Shown in pieces: positions 28,442 through 37,743 of a stretch of DNA of 64,000 nucleotides. The DNA lies in contig NZ_JAKRFD010000002.1 of the NCBI RefSeq assembly GCF_022348185.1, positions 372,001-436,000 of the forward strand, in the 5' to 3' direction. The translations under genes were made by a program, and so were the position numbers. A model generated the notes under the pieces. The model made no database searches. It was given only the letters and a program-made list of their open reading frames with translations, and was not told the DNA's origin. The stretch's first letter is position 1. Every line of letters begins with the position of its first letter. The stretch is from Epibacterium sp. Ofav1-8. Lineage in GTDB: Bacteria > Pseudomonadota > Alphaproteobacteria > Rhodobacterales > Rhodobacteraceae.

Positions 28442-29350
28442 TTATTTATCGGATTCCGTCAGGCCCTTGACGAACCAGCTCTGGAAGAAAATGACGATGA
28501 GGACAGGCGGGATCATGGCGATCAGAGAGAGCGCCAGCGCCTTGCCGTATTCGGGGATCATCGCGCCGGTCTGGCTCAGCACCTGCACGATCTGCTTGAT
28601 GCCGCGCACCAGGGTGAACATGCCCTCATCGGTGGTGATCAGCGTCGGCCAGAGGTACTGGTTCCAGCCATAGACAAACATGATGATGAAGATCGCCGCG
28701 ATCATGGTGCGGCTCAGCGGCACCAGAATGTCGATGAAGAACTTGATCGGCCCGGCGCCGTCAATGCGCGCGGCCTCCACCAGTTCTTCGGGGATCGAGC
28801 GGAAGAACTGGCGGAAGAAGAACGTGCCGGTGGCCGAGGCGATCAGCGGGATGATGAGGCCGCTGTAAGTATTGGCGAGGCCAAGGCTCTGGATCGCCTC
28901 GTAAGAGGGCAGGATGCGCACCTCCAGCGGCAGCAGCAGCGTGGTAAAGATGATCCAGAAGGCGAATGTCGCAAACCGCAGCCGGAAATACACGATGGCA
29001 TAGGCGGCCATCATGGAAATCACGATCTTGCCGATCGCAAAGCCAAAACCGAGGATCAGCGAGTTCATCAGCATCCGGGTGCCGGTGATCGCCTTGCTGA
29101 ACCCGGCGGCCTCGAACATCGCGGCTTCAAAATTCTCCAGCATCTGGCCTTCAAAGCCGAACTGGAGCCCGTTGCGCACGATGTCCGCGTCCTCGAAACT
29201 GGTGGTCATCAGCACCAGAAACACCGGAAACACCATGAAGAACGCGCCCGTGCACAGGATCGCGTGGTCAAACACCTGCGACCAGCGAAAGCGTTTGGAG
29301 CGGCGCGGGCGCGCCGGGGTGGCGATGCTGGCCTGTGTCATATCAGTCAT
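28442..29350 (-). CDS. ugpE: Glycerol-3-phosphate ABC transporter permease
   Basis: 302 residues, six predicted membrane helices, with the cytoplasmic coupling EAA loop EELVEAARIDGAGPIKFF. A 30-residue polar N-terminal extension (PARPRRSKRFRW) precedes helix 1. It starts 13 bp after ugpA and ends 12 bp before ugpC. It pairs with UgpA to form the channel. Confidence 0.92.
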   Translation of the reverse strand: MTDMTQASIATPARPRRSKRFRWSQVFDHAILCTGAFFMVFPVFLVLMTTSFEDADIVRNGLQFGFEGQMLENFEAAMFEAAGFSKAITGTRMLMNSLILGFGFAIGKIVISMMAAYAIVYFRLRFATFAFWIIFTTLLLPLEVRILPSYEAIQSLGLANTYSGLIIPLIASATGTFFFRQFFRSIPEELVEAARIDGAGPIKFFIDILVPLSRTMIAAIFIIMFVYGWNQYLWPTLITTDEGMFTLVRGIKQIVQVLSQTGAMIPEYGKALALSLIAMIPPVLIVIFFQSWFVKGLTESDK

Positions 29351-29363
29351 GATCCGACCCTCC

Positions 29364-30245
29364 TCAGGTGTAGTGAATCCGGCGTTCGATCAGCCGGAAC
29401 TGGAAAACGGTGAGCAGCAGGACCAGCACCATCAGGATCACCGATTGCGCTGAGGATCCGCCGAGATCATTGCCGCGGAACCCATCGACAAAGACCTTGT
29501 AGACCAGCGTCACCGGGTTGTTGCCGGGCTCCGACCGCACCAGCGTGTCGATGATCCCGAAGGTGTCGAACAGCGCATAGGTGATATTGATGATCAGCAG
29601 GAAGAACGCGGTCGGCGCGAGCAGCGGAAAGGTCACCTCCCAGAAGCGCCCCGAGGCGGAGCGGTTGTCGATCAGCGCGGCCTCACGCACGGATTTCGGG
29701 ATCGACTGAAGCCCCGAGAGGAAGAAAATGAAATTGACCGGGATCTGCTTCCACACCGCAACGATCACCATCGCGGTGGCGGTGGAGTTGTAATCAGCAC
29801 CCAGACGGAAATCCCAGCCCAGCGCCTGAAACATCTCGGTCATCGGACCATTGCGCTGATCAAAGAACATCAGCCCCAGGAACCCCGCTACCGGCGGGGC
29901 GATCGCGTAGACCCACATCAGCAGCGTGCGATAGGACTTTGCGCCCTTGATGACCTTGTCCGCCTTCACCGCCAGCAGCAGGGCGATCGCCAGCGAGAAG
30001 AACGTCACCAGCGCGGTATAGATCACGGTGAAACGCGCCACCTTGCCGTATTCGGAGTTGGCCATCAGGTCGGTGTAGTTCTCGACCCCGACAAAGGTTG
30101 AACCAAACCCAAACGGGTCCTGAAGGTAGAATGACGACTGCACCGCCCAGGCGGCTGGCCAGTAGAAGAAGATCGCAATGATCATCAACTGCGGCAGCAA
30201 CAGCGCTACGGGCAGCCAGACAGTGGTGAATCCGGCACGTTTCAT
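29364..30245 (-). CDS. ugpA: Glycerol-3-phosphate ABC transporter permease
   Basis: 293 residues, six predicted helices, MalF/UgpA type. The EAA loop reads SIPKSVREAALIDNRSASG. It lies 75 bp after the ugpB stop, across a stable hairpin. Confidence 0.92.
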   Translation of the reverse strand: MKRAGFTTVWLPVALLLPQLMIIAIFFYWPAAWAVQSSFYLQDPFGFGSTFVGVENYTDLMANSEYGKVARFTVIYTALVTFFSLAIALLLAVKADKVIKGAKSYRTLLMWVYAIAPPVAGFLGLMFFDQRNGPMTEMFQALGWDFRLGADYNSTATAMVIVAVWKQIPVNFIFFLSGLQSIPKSVREAALIDNRSASGRFWEVTFPLLAPTAFFLLIINITYALFDTFGIIDTLVRSEPGNNPVTLVYKVFVDGFRGNDLGGSSAQSVILMVLVLLLTVFQFRLIERRIHYT

Positions 30246-30273
30246 GAGGGGTCTTCCATCGGCAAAAGAAAAT

Positions 30274-30306
30274 GGGGCAACCCGCGCGGATGACGCGGAT
30301 TGCCCC
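30274..30306 (-). terminator. Hairpin between ugpB and ugpA (attenuator or mRNA stabiliser)
   Basis: GGGGCAA (30274-30280) pairs with TTGCCCC (30300-30306); the inner arms CCGCG/CGCGG pair too. On the minus strand it is followed by ATTTTCTTTT. Such structures after binding-protein genes give partial termination or protect the upstream mRNA, raising the binding-protein:permease ratio. Confidence 0.65.
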
Positions 30307-30320
30307 GGATATGAGAGAGC

Positions 30321-31628
30321 TTAGCCCTGGGTCTTGGCAAAGCGCGCCAGCAAGTCGTTGGCTTCTTTCTCAATGTTGTTGAAGGCGTCTTCGACCGAGG
30401 TCTCGCCGGTCAGGATGCGACCGTATTCACGGTTCATCACGTCACGGATCTGGACGTAGAAGCCCATGCGGTAGCCTTTGGTGTTGTCGCCACCGGGCAG
30501 GGACAGCTGCTGGATGCCAACTTCGGCCGCCGGGAAACGGTCATAATGGCCGTCTGCCTTGGCTTGCTCATAGGCTGCTTCGGTGATCGGAACGTAGCCG
30601 GTTTCCTTGTGCCAGAAATACTGCACGTCGGAGGAGGTCAGGAATTCGAAGAACTTGGCGGTGGCTTCGTTTTCCTCGGCATCGTGACCGGACATGGCAA
30701 ACAGCGATGCGCCGCCGATGAAGGTCTGCTTGGGCTCGGTGGTCACACCTTCCCAATAGGGCAGATAGGTGGCGGAGAATTCAAAGCCGAGATCCTTGGA
30801 CATCAGCCCGCCGAAGGAGCCGGAGGAGCCGAGCCAGATGGCGACATCGCCGTCCTCGAAGGGCTGCTGGTTGTCGCCCCAACCGGTGCCATACCATTCA
30901 AAGAAGCCGTTTTCCTTCCACTCGGTCAGAGCGGTGAAATGCGCCTTGATGGCGTCGTTGTTGACGAGGATCTCGGTGCCTTCTGCGCCTTCATAGCCGT
31001 TGTCGTTGGTGGCAAACGGCAGGTTGTGGCGGCTATGGAAGTTCTCGGTAAAGATCCAGGGCAGGTGCGACTGGCTCAGACCGATGTAGCCGGCGTCTTT
31101 CAGGGCGGGCGCGGTTACGGTCTGGAACTCTTCCCAGGTCTTGGGGGCGGAGACGCCTGCTTTTTCCAGCGCGTCCACGTTAAAATACATGATCGGCGAG
31201 GAGGAGTTGAACGGCATGCCGATCATCTTGCCATCGCTGTCGGCATAGAAGTAGCGCACGCCGGAGATGTAGTCGTTGATGTCGAAGTTGACGCCATTGT
31301 CGGTCAGCAGATCCTGAACCGGGATGGTCGCGCCCTTGGCGCCGATCACGGTGGCGGCACCGGCGTCGAACACCTGCATGATGTTGGGCTGCTCGCCAGC
31401 GCGGAAGGCGGCGATACCAGCGGTCAGGGTTTCCTCGTAGGAACCTTTGAACACCGGCGTGATCTTGTAGTCGTCCTGGGACGCGTTGAAGTCTTCGGCG
31501 ATCTTGTTGACGGTCTCGCCCAGCTGGCCGCCCATCGCGTGCCACAGGGTGATTTCGGTTTCGGCAAAGGCCGCGGTGGCGGTGATGGCAGCGGCGACGT
31601 TCAGCGCTGCGATTTTCCAGATTGTCAT
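30321..31628 (-). CDS. ugpB: Glycerol-3-phosphate ABC transporter substrate-binding protein
   Basis: 435 residues, family 1 extracellular solute-binding protein. Signal peptide MTIWKIAALNVAAAITATAAFA, then TEITLWHAMGG, the hallmark UgpB start. MPFNSSSPIMYFN and GGASLFAMSG are further UgpB-type stretches. The frame opens at TTG 31640, but TTGGAG is 6 nt before ATG 31628, so that is the start. It captures glycerol-3-phosphate or glycerophosphodiesters in the periplasm. No glpQ or ugpQ is adjacent. Confidence 0.93.
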   Translation of the reverse strand: MTIWKIAALNVAAAITATAAFAETEITLWHAMGGQLGETVNKIAEDFNASQDDYKITPVFKGSYEETLTAGIAAFRAGEQPNIMQVFDAGAATVIGAKGATIPVQDLLTDNGVNFDINDYISGVRYFYADSDGKMIGMPFNSSSPIMYFNVDALEKAGVSAPKTWEEFQTVTAPALKDAGYIGLSQSHLPWIFTENFHSRHNLPFATNDNGYEGAEGTEILVNNDAIKAHFTALTEWKENGFFEWYGTGWGDNQQPFEDGDVAIWLGSSGSFGGLMSKDLGFEFSATYLPYWEGVTTEPKQTFIGGASLFAMSGHDAEENEATAKFFEFLTSSDVQYFWHKETGYVPITEAAYEQAKADGHYDRFPAAEVGIQQLSLPGGDNTKGYRMGFYVQIRDVMNREYGRILTGETSVEDAFNNIEKEANDLLARFAKTQG

Positions 31629-31988
31629 CGACATCTCCAAGTCTGTTACCCCGGGAACGGGGTGAATTCACTGTTTCGGACGCCGGGATGCTGCCAGTAT
31701 TTTGAAATATCTATATGACAGCGTGGCCCCCGTTTTCGCGCGCCCCTGATCCTTTCCCGCAGCCCGGTTTGAGACCGGAAAGCGGGGCTGGACGTGAGTC
31801 CGCGAACACGTGTGCTCAGCTACAAGTCTTTGATAACCTTTTTATGACACAGAACTATTTCCGGACGTCAACTTTGAGGTCAGGCCGCGGAACGGACGGT
31901 TCCGGGTTTCCATGCCTTGGGGGCATTCACCTTGACAGGCTCTGCCCCCTTTGGAATTTTGCGCGCACAGCGTGGGGGCGGGGACAGT
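31629..31988. other. Divergent regulatory region between ugpB and the TAXI gene
   Basis: 360 bp, no gene seen. On the minus strand CTGTCAT (31715-31721) matches the first half of a PHO box about 90 bp before ugpB; the second half-site is poor. CCGGT-TTGAG-ACCGG near 31769-31783 is a small palindrome nested in a larger GC-rich foldback. The start of the TAXI gene is preceded by GGGGAC. Confidence 0.45.
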
Positions 31989-32981
31989 ATGGAAAAAATT
32001 GTAAGGCGGTGCGCCCGTCTATGGGCAACATGGCTGACCGCCGTGATCGTGGTCGCGGCCCCCGCCCGGGCAGAGGATTTCATCACCATCGGCACCGGCT
32101 CTGTCTCCGGTCTGTATTACCCGATGGGCACAGCCATTTGCCGGTTGCTGAACAAGGATCGCCGCCGTCACGGCATTCGCTGCACCGCAGAGGTGACCGA
32201 TGGATCGGTGGCGAATCTCCAGGCGCTGCGCCGGGGCGAACTGGATTTTGCGATCGTGCAGTCCGACTGGCAGGCCCAGGCTGTCGCGGGCACGCCGCTG
32301 CTGGCGAACGGGGTTCCGTTCTCGGATCTGCGGGCGTTGTTCTCGCTTCACGGAGAGGTGTTTACCGTGGTGGCGCGGGTCGATGCGGATATCCACAGTT
32401 TTTCGGACCTGCGCGGCAAACGGGTCAATATCGGCAATCCCGGATCTGGTCAGCGGGCCACCATGGAGGGGTTGATGGCAGTGCTTGGCTGGAGCAGGGA
32501 CAGTTTTGCCGAGGTGCATGAATTGCCAGCCGAAACCCAGTCCGAAGCGCTGTGTGCAGATGAAATCGATGCGATGGTGTTCACGGTCGGCCATCCCTCC
32601 GCCTCGGTCGAAGCGGCAACCACCGCCTGCGATTCCCTGCTGGTCCCGGTGAATGATCCGCAGATCCGCGCAATCGTGTCGAGCAGCCCGTTCTACGATT
32701 TTGCCCAGATCCCGGCCCATCTCTATCGCGGCAATCCCGAGGTGGTGCATTCCTTTGGCTTTGCGGCGACGCTGGTGACCACGCGGCAGCAGAAGCTGAA
32801 GATCGTGCATGAAATGGTGCGCAGCGTCTTCTCCAATCTCGACACGCTTCGCCGTGCGCATCCCGCCTTTGGGGCGCTCAACGCGGCCAGCATGGTGGAG
32901 GATTATCAGACCGCTCCGCTGCATCGCGCGGCGCGCGCCTATTACCGCTTTGACGGCCTGCTGGAGCGCAGCTCCCCCTGA
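31989..32981 (+). CDS. TAXI-family TRAP transporter solute receptor (orphan)
   Basis: 330 residues. Signal peptide around residues 10-28 (ATWLTAVIVVAAPARAED). The TAXI start FITIGTGSVSGLYYPMGTAICRLLN is unmistakable in parts, followed by RRGELDFAIVQSDW and the GKRVNIGNPGSGQRATM ligand loop. The ligand is unknown (family members bind glutamate and similar acids). No TRAP membrane subunit is adjacent, so it either works with a distant permease or serves as a sensor input. ATG 31989 replaces the longer frame start. Confidence 0.87.
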   Translation: MEKIVRRCARLWATWLTAVIVVAAPARAEDFITIGTGSVSGLYYPMGTAICRLLNKDRRRHGIRCTAEVTDGSVANLQALRRGELDFAIVQSDWQAQAVAGTPLLANGVPFSDLRALFSLHGEVFTVVARVDADIHSFSDLRGKRVNIGNPGSGQRATMEGLMAVLGWSRDSFAEVHELPAETQSEALCADEIDAMVFTVGHPSASVEAATTACDSLLVPVNDPQIRAIVSSSPFYDFAQIPAHLYRGNPEVVHSFGFAATLVTTRQQKLKIVHEMVRSVFSNLDTLRRAHPAFGALNAASMVEDYQTAPLHRAARAYYRFDGLLERSSP

Positions 32982-32998
32982 TCTGGGGCGCGCCGGCC

Positions 32999-34069
32999 CT
33001 AGTCGTAGCCGGTCATTTCAAGATAGCCCCGCCCCTGATGCGACCCCGAGACCTCTACCGGCCCTTCCCAATAGGGAAACACGGTGCCCATCCAGGCGTT
33101 CGGGTTCAGCGCGCGCACCTCCACCGCGAGATCCCGCTCGGGCAGCGAAACACGCCAGCTGGTCGGGACCTGCCGCCCCGCGACCGCGCTCCAGCCCCGG
33201 GGCTCAGCCGCGAGTGATCCAGGCGCCAGCGGGCTGGTGGTCCCATCTGCTTCAATCCAGGTGCCGGAGCTGAAATCCCCGCTGTCGCTGCGAAGCACAA
33301 ACCCCATCAGCTTGTCGCCGCCATCAAGGTGGAGAGAGAACCAGTCCCAGCCGGATTGATCCGCCGCCAGGGGCTGGCTCGACCATTCCCGATCGAGCCA
33401 GGCTTTGCCGGTGACCTCCAGATCCCCCTCCGGCAACCGCACGGTGCCACTCACCCGGTAGCCGGGCTGGGCGTAGTAGTAGCTTGCCTGCCCCTGTGCC
33501 GATTTCACCGAATAGCCGGCCTCCCCATGCAGGACCAGCGGCCCCTCCGCGCGCAGGGAGAGATCATAGCCAAACTCGTCGCCACGCGCTTGCAGGCTCA
33601 GACCGTCGAGCGTGTTATCCATTGAGGTCATCGCCCAGTCATCGATCCAGGCCTCAAACGGATCAAGCGACACGCCCGCCTGTCCAATCCCGCCGCGCGC
33701 CAGGCGCTCCGCATAGTAATGCTGCTGTTGCGTGGTCACGGCGGCGTGCCCCATCCAGACCTGCGGGCTGTTCCAGCCGGGGGCGGTTCCGGGGGCGAGT
33801 GCGGATCTGAACAGGGTCCATTGCACCCCAAGCTGCGCGCCGCTTGCGGTTTCAAGCGTTGCGGTGAGATACCACCATTCGATCCGGTAATCGGGATGGG
33901 CCGCGTGATCGGCGGGAAATTCCAGGCTCTGCCCCGGTGTCGGAACCGTAAACCCCTCTGCCTGGGTGCCAAGCCCGGCATAGCCTTGCGCCGCGACCAC
34001 AGTCGGCGCGCCCCCAACCAGGACGCCAAGCGCAAGGGCGCAGGTCCGGACAACAGCACTAGCGATCAT
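32999..34069 (-). CDS. AttH/CrtC-like lipocalin-fold exported protein
   Basis: 356 residues. Signal peptide to about residue 27 (VVAAQG). The FPADHAAHPDYRIEWWYLTATL start and SVKSAQGQASYYYAQPGYRVSG are typical of the AttH/hydroxyneurosporene-synthase-like family (two lipocalin domains). Also WLDREWSSQPLAADQSGWDWF. It is encoded after an FtsX-type permease and its ATPase, and overlaps the permease by 11 bp. The trio matches AttEFGH-type exporters, whose physiological substrate is unknown. Confidence 0.85.
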   Translation of the reverse strand: MIASAVVRTCALALGVLVGGAPTVVAAQGYAGLGTQAEGFTVPTPGQSLEFPADHAAHPDYRIEWWYLTATLETASGAQLGVQWTLFRSALAPGTAPGWNSPQVWMGHAAVTTQQQHYYAERLARGGIGQAGVSLDPFEAWIDDWAMTSMDNTLDGLSLQARGDEFGYDLSLRAEGPLVLHGEAGYSVKSAQGQASYYYAQPGYRVSGTVRLPEGDLEVTGKAWLDREWSSQPLAADQSGWDWFSLHLDGGDKLMGFVLRSDSGDFSSGTWIEADGTTSPLAPGSLAAEPRGWSAVAGRQVPTSWRVSLPERDLAVEVRALNPNAWMGTVFPYWEGPVEVSGSHQGRGYLEMTGYD

Positions 34070-36479
34070 GTGAGAACACCCCCAGAAGACGGGCCGGAGA
34101 CAGCCGCAGCAGACGCGTCGCCGGTCCCAGTGCCGCCACCGCCGCTGCCAGGAGCGTCAGGGCGAACAGCCGCAGCCAGTCGTCGGGGAACAGGGTCATC
34201 GGCACGCGCCATCCAAAGGCCTCCAGGTTGATATGGGCCAGCAGGATCCAGGCCAGCAACAGCCCCAGCGGCAAGGCCAGCAGGAAGGTTCCCGCCGCAA
34301 AGCCGAGGCTGCGCAGCACTTCGCACAGTGCCAGCTGACGACGGGTGACCCCCATCGCCCACAGGGGTGACAGCTGCGGCAGGCGCCGGCTCCATTGACT
34401 GAGAAAACTGGTCAGCATGGCAAAGCCGGCAACGGCCAGAGTTAGCACATTCAGCGCGCCGGTCACCACGAAAGTGCGATCAAAGATCGCCGTCGAAGTT
34501 GCCCGGATCGCGTCGCGTCGGATCACGGCACCGGGCGGCAGGGCGAGCGCGGCGCGCAGCTCCTGCGCCAGATCCTCGATGGATGTGCCCGCCGGTGCCA
34601 CCAATCCGATCTGCGACAGGGTCATCGGCATTTCGCGATCACGCATGGCGTCGATCGACATGTAAGCCTGCCCATCCGGGTTGCCATAGTCGGCATAGAC
34701 ACCGGCAACTCGGGCGCTCCAGCCCGGCGCCAGTTCAACCACCGATCCGGGGGACAGCCCCTGTCGATGTGCCAGCTGTTCGTTGATCAGGATCTCCCCC
34801 TGATCGAACAGGCGGGTCCAGACGTCAGGCTGGCTGCGCAAAAGGGGCCACTCTTCGGCGTATCTCGGATCATCGGTGATCCCGAACAGCCGCAGGGGCG
34901 CATTACCACTGCGGCTGTCGATCTGATAGCGGGGCAGGGCGCGCACGCCCGCCTGCTGCGCCCAATGCATCAGCTCCGCCTCCATCGTCTCCGTTTCGGG
35001 CTGTACATAGAGGTCGGCCAGCAGCCGCTGGTCGATCCAGTCGACGAAGGTCAGCCGGAAGCTGGACACCATGGTTCCAACGCCGATATTGGTGGCTACC
35101 GCGAGGCACAGCGCCATCAGCGAGAGCGAAAGCCCCGGCAATTGCAGGCGGCTGTCGGCGATCAGCCAGGCGCGCAGCGGGCTGTCTGGCCCGGTCGGGA
35201 TCAGGTGGCTGGCCGCATGCAGGAGCGCCGGCAACAGCAGCGCCGCACCGACCATAAGCCCCGCCAGCCAGACAAACCCGGTCAGAAGCCCGGGCCAGAT
35301 CCCCCCGATCAACGTCCCGAGGCCCATGAGGACGAGCCCCCCTGCCGCCAGGCGCAGCCAGTGGTGCGCGCCGCGTCTGGCCCCGCTCACGGGCGCTTGC
35401 GACAGGCTGCGCGCCATGCGGCGCAGCGCCAAAAAGGCCTGAGTGCCCGCCAGCAATGTACCGCCAACCGACATGGCCAACCCGGACAGAACCCACCCCG
35501 GGCGCAGGGTCAGTTCACCGTCCACCGGCGCCCCGTAGAGGCCGCGAAGCGTGGCGGTGACATCCGGCAGCAGCAGCCCGGCCAGACCGTAGCCGATGAC
35601 GAGGCCGATCAGCCCTGCGACTAAGGCAAACACCACCAGCTCGATCGCCAGCGCCAGCATCAGCTGCGACAGCGGCACGCCGAGACAGCGCAGGGTCTGG
35701 ATCTGGCCCCGGCGCTGTTCCAGCCCAAGCGTCACGCTGCCCTGCACGATGAACAGACCCACCGCAAACGACAGCAACCCAAAGGCCGAAAGATTGAGGT
35801 GAAAACTGCGGGTCAGCCGCTGCGGATCCCCGGCAACCCCGTCCTGAACACGCCCGACGCGCAGATTGGGGGCAAGCTCTGCAAGCGGTGTCAGACCCGT
35901 GGGTTGCTCTGGTAATATCAAAAGCCGCGTCAGCGCGTCCGGCCGGTCGAGCAGGGTCGCGACCAGCGCCAGATCGCCGATCACCACATCCGGCGGCAGA
36001 TGCGGCAGCGGCAGCAGGCGATAGCCGCTGCCCGCCAGATCCGGCAGATGATCGGGGTGCGCAAACAGGGTCTCGCGTTGCATCACCGTCGCAAAGGGAG
36101 GCGCATCGGGGTCGGCTTCGGCCTCTGCCGCCGCCATCGCCGCTGTCACCGGGTGGCTCAGCACATCCACCCCCATCAGCGTGACCGGCCTGCGCCCCGG
36201 CGACCAGCGCCCCTCCAGCACCGGCGACAGCTGCCAACCGGCGCGTCGCAGGCTGACATAGGTGGCAAGCGGGATGTGCCCGTCCGGAGCGGTCAGCGCG
36301 GGCAGTTGCGCACTGCCGAGCTGTTCCACGGCACGCGCATAAGAGGCCCGCGCCTCGCCATTTATCGCCTGCACCGCCGACCACAGCGCCGTGGCCAGTG
36401 CCAGGCCCGCGATCATCAAGCCCAGTTGCAACGGCATCCGCCGCCAATGGCGCAACAGCGTGGCCAATGTCAGCCTCAT
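34059..36479 (-). CDS. FtsX-like ABC transporter permease
   Basis: 806 residues. Two FtsX/MacB-type halves: an N-terminal helix (LMIAGLALATALWS), a large periplasmic domain, a central block of several helices, a second periplasmic domain (about 490-650), then three C-terminal helices. This is the DevC/AttF-G style of lipoprotein or peptide exporter permease. The start is ATG 36479, which overlaps the ATPase stop. Confidence 0.87.
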   Translation of the reverse strand: MRLTLATLLRHWRRMPLQLGLMIAGLALATALWSAVQAINGEARASYARAVEQLGSAQLPALTAPDGHIPLATYVSLRRAGWQLSPVLEGRWSPGRRPVTLMGVDVLSHPVTAAMAAAEAEADPDAPPFATVMQRETLFAHPDHLPDLAGSGYRLLPLPHLPPDVVIGDLALVATLLDRPDALTRLLILPEQPTGLTPLAELAPNLRVGRVQDGVAGDPQRLTRSFHLNLSAFGLLSFAVGLFIVQGSVTLGLEQRRGQIQTLRCLGVPLSQLMLALAIELVVFALVAGLIGLVIGYGLAGLLLPDVTATLRGLYGAPVDGELTLRPGWVLSGLAMSVGGTLLAGTQAFLALRRMARSLSQAPVSGARRGAHHWLRLAAGGLVLMGLGTLIGGIWPGLLTGFVWLAGLMVGAALLLPALLHAASHLIPTGPDSPLRAWLIADSRLQLPGLSLSLMALCLAVATNIGVGTMVSSFRLTFVDWIDQRLLADLYVQPETETMEAELMHWAQQAGVRALPRYQIDSRSGNAPLRLFGITDDPRYAEEWPLLRSQPDVWTRLFDQGEILINEQLAHRQGLSPGSVVELAPGWSARVAGVYADYGNPDGQAYMSIDAMRDREMPMTLSQIGLVAPAGTSIEDLAQELRAALALPPGAVIRRDAIRATSTAIFDRTFVVTGALNVLTLAVAGFAMLTSFLSQWSRRLPQLSPLWAMGVTRRQLALCEVLRSLGFAAGTFLLALPLGLLLAWILLAHINLEAFGWRVPMTLFPDDWLRLFALTLLAAAVAALGPATRLLRLSPARLLGVFSHDR

Positions 36480-37174
36480 GCGCAGGCGCCCTCGGTAATC
36501 TGCCCGCCGCTGAGGTGCAGGTGGCGCTGACACCGGGCGGCAATCTGCTGCGAATGGGTGACCAGCAACAAGGCGCTGCCCGCCTCGCTCACCAACTCCA
36601 GCATCAGCCGCAGCACTTCCTCGCTGGCGTATTCGTCGAGGTTTCCGGTCGGTTCATCCGCCAGCAGCACATCCGGGCGCAGGGCCAGCGCCCGGGCGAT
36701 CGCCACGCGTTGCTGCTGCCCGCCGGAGATTTGCTCCGGATAGCGCCGCATCAGGTCCGCCAGTCCCATCCGCTCTGCCAGGTGGTTGGTCCACTCCGCC
36801 TCATGGCATTTGCCAAGGCGGGCATGCAGCGCGATATTCTCGGCCACGGTCAGCGCCGGTATCAGATTGAAATGCTGGAACACCAATGCAATCCGCCGCC
36901 GCCGCACGGCGGAGGCGCTGCGATCATCCAGCCTGCTGATGTCCGCGCCATCGAGCAGGATCTGCCCCGCATCGGGCTGGTCCAGCGCGGCCAGCATGTG
37001 CAGCAACGTGGATTTGCCGGAGCCGCTCTCTCCGGTCAGCGCCACGCTCTCGCCGCGATCCAGCTCGAACCCGGCGCCCTGAAGCACGGCCCTGGTCTGC
37101 CCCGGGTATCGGCGTGTCAGGTCCTGAACGCGCAAAAGCAAAAGAAAGCCCCTTGTCCCAATGTCTTGTCTCAT
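36476..37174 (-). CDS. LolD/MacB-type ABC transporter ATP-binding protein
   Basis: 232 residues. Walker [11 protein letters not shown] near 47-56, Q-loop [13 protein letters not shown], signature ISGGQQQR, Walker [14 protein letters not shown]-loop LVTHSQ. The NLD and FNL features place it in the LolD/MacB group that works with FtsX-type permeases. It is first gene of the att-like trio. Residues before LLLLRVQDL may be an annotation extension; a start a few codons downstream is possible. Confidence 0.9.
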   Translation of the reverse strand: MRQDIGTRGFLLLLRVQDLTRRYPGQTRAVLQGAGFELDRGESVALTGESGSGKSTLLHMLAALDQPDAGQILLDGADISRLDDRSASAVRRRRIALVFQHFNLIPALTVAENIALHARLGKCHEAEWTNHLAERMGLADLMRRYPEQISGGQQQRVAIARALALRPDVLLADEPTGNLDEYASEEVLRLMLELVSEAGSALLLVTHSQQIAARCQRHLHLSGGQITEGACA

Positions 37175-37262
37175 GGATGTAATGCGGAGGTTGCACGATC
37201 AAGTGACGATTTCTAGGCTGCGTCAATCTGGCCTGCGGCGGTGACAGAAGGAGCAAAGCGAC

Positions 37263-37718
37263 ATGACCCTGATTCAGCAGATCGTCTGGGGTAGTTTCTT
37301 CCTCGGCGGTTGTCTGGTGCTGGAAGCGGCAATGCTGGTCTGGTGCGTCGAAGCCCTGCGCCGGCACCAGACGCGTTTTGGCCATCTGTCCGAACGGCCG
37401 CGGCAGCTGGGCGTGCTGCTGATTTCGATCGGGTTCATCGTCGGCGCCCATACGGCGCAGGTCTGGATCTGGTCGGCGGCGCTGATGTTGAAGGCGGCCA
37501 GCTTTGCCACCTGGAACGCCGCCGTCTATTTTTCCATCGCCACCTATACCACCCTGGGATATGGCGACATCGTTCTGGACGAAGGACATCGCATCTTTGC
37601 CTCCTTTGCTGCTATGACGGGCATGCTGGCCTTTGGCATCAGCACGGCGTTCCTGGTGGCTGTCATGCGGCCGGGGTTCTCTGAACAGACATCAAGACGC
37701 ACGCCGAACTCATTGTAA
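37263..37718 (+). CDS. Two-pore-domain-type potassium channel family protein
   Basis: 151 residues. The selectivity filter TTLGYGD is intact near residues 96-102, preceded by a pore helix (AVYFSIATY) and flanked by hydrophobic helices. There are about two helices before the filter and one after. There is no RCK/TrkA_N nucleotide domain, so gating is not evident. It is divergent from the ABC exporter and 26 bp before the YihY gene. Confidence 0.85.
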   Translation: MTLIQQIVWGSFFLGGCLVLEAAMLVWCVEALRRHQTRFGHLSERPRQLGVLLISIGFIVGAHTAQVWIWSAALMLKAASFATWNAAVYFSIATYTTLGYGDIVLDEGHRIFASFAAMTGMLAFGISTAFLVAVMRPGFSEQTSRRTPNSL

Positions 37719-37743
37719 TAAAATCATTTCAAGGGAGACACAT

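Noticed and set aside
27404-29413. Plus-strand open frame of 669 codons
   Set aside because: It is antisense to ugpC and ugpE, which have clear family motifs; His/Arg/Gln-rich translation is typical of a shadow frame.
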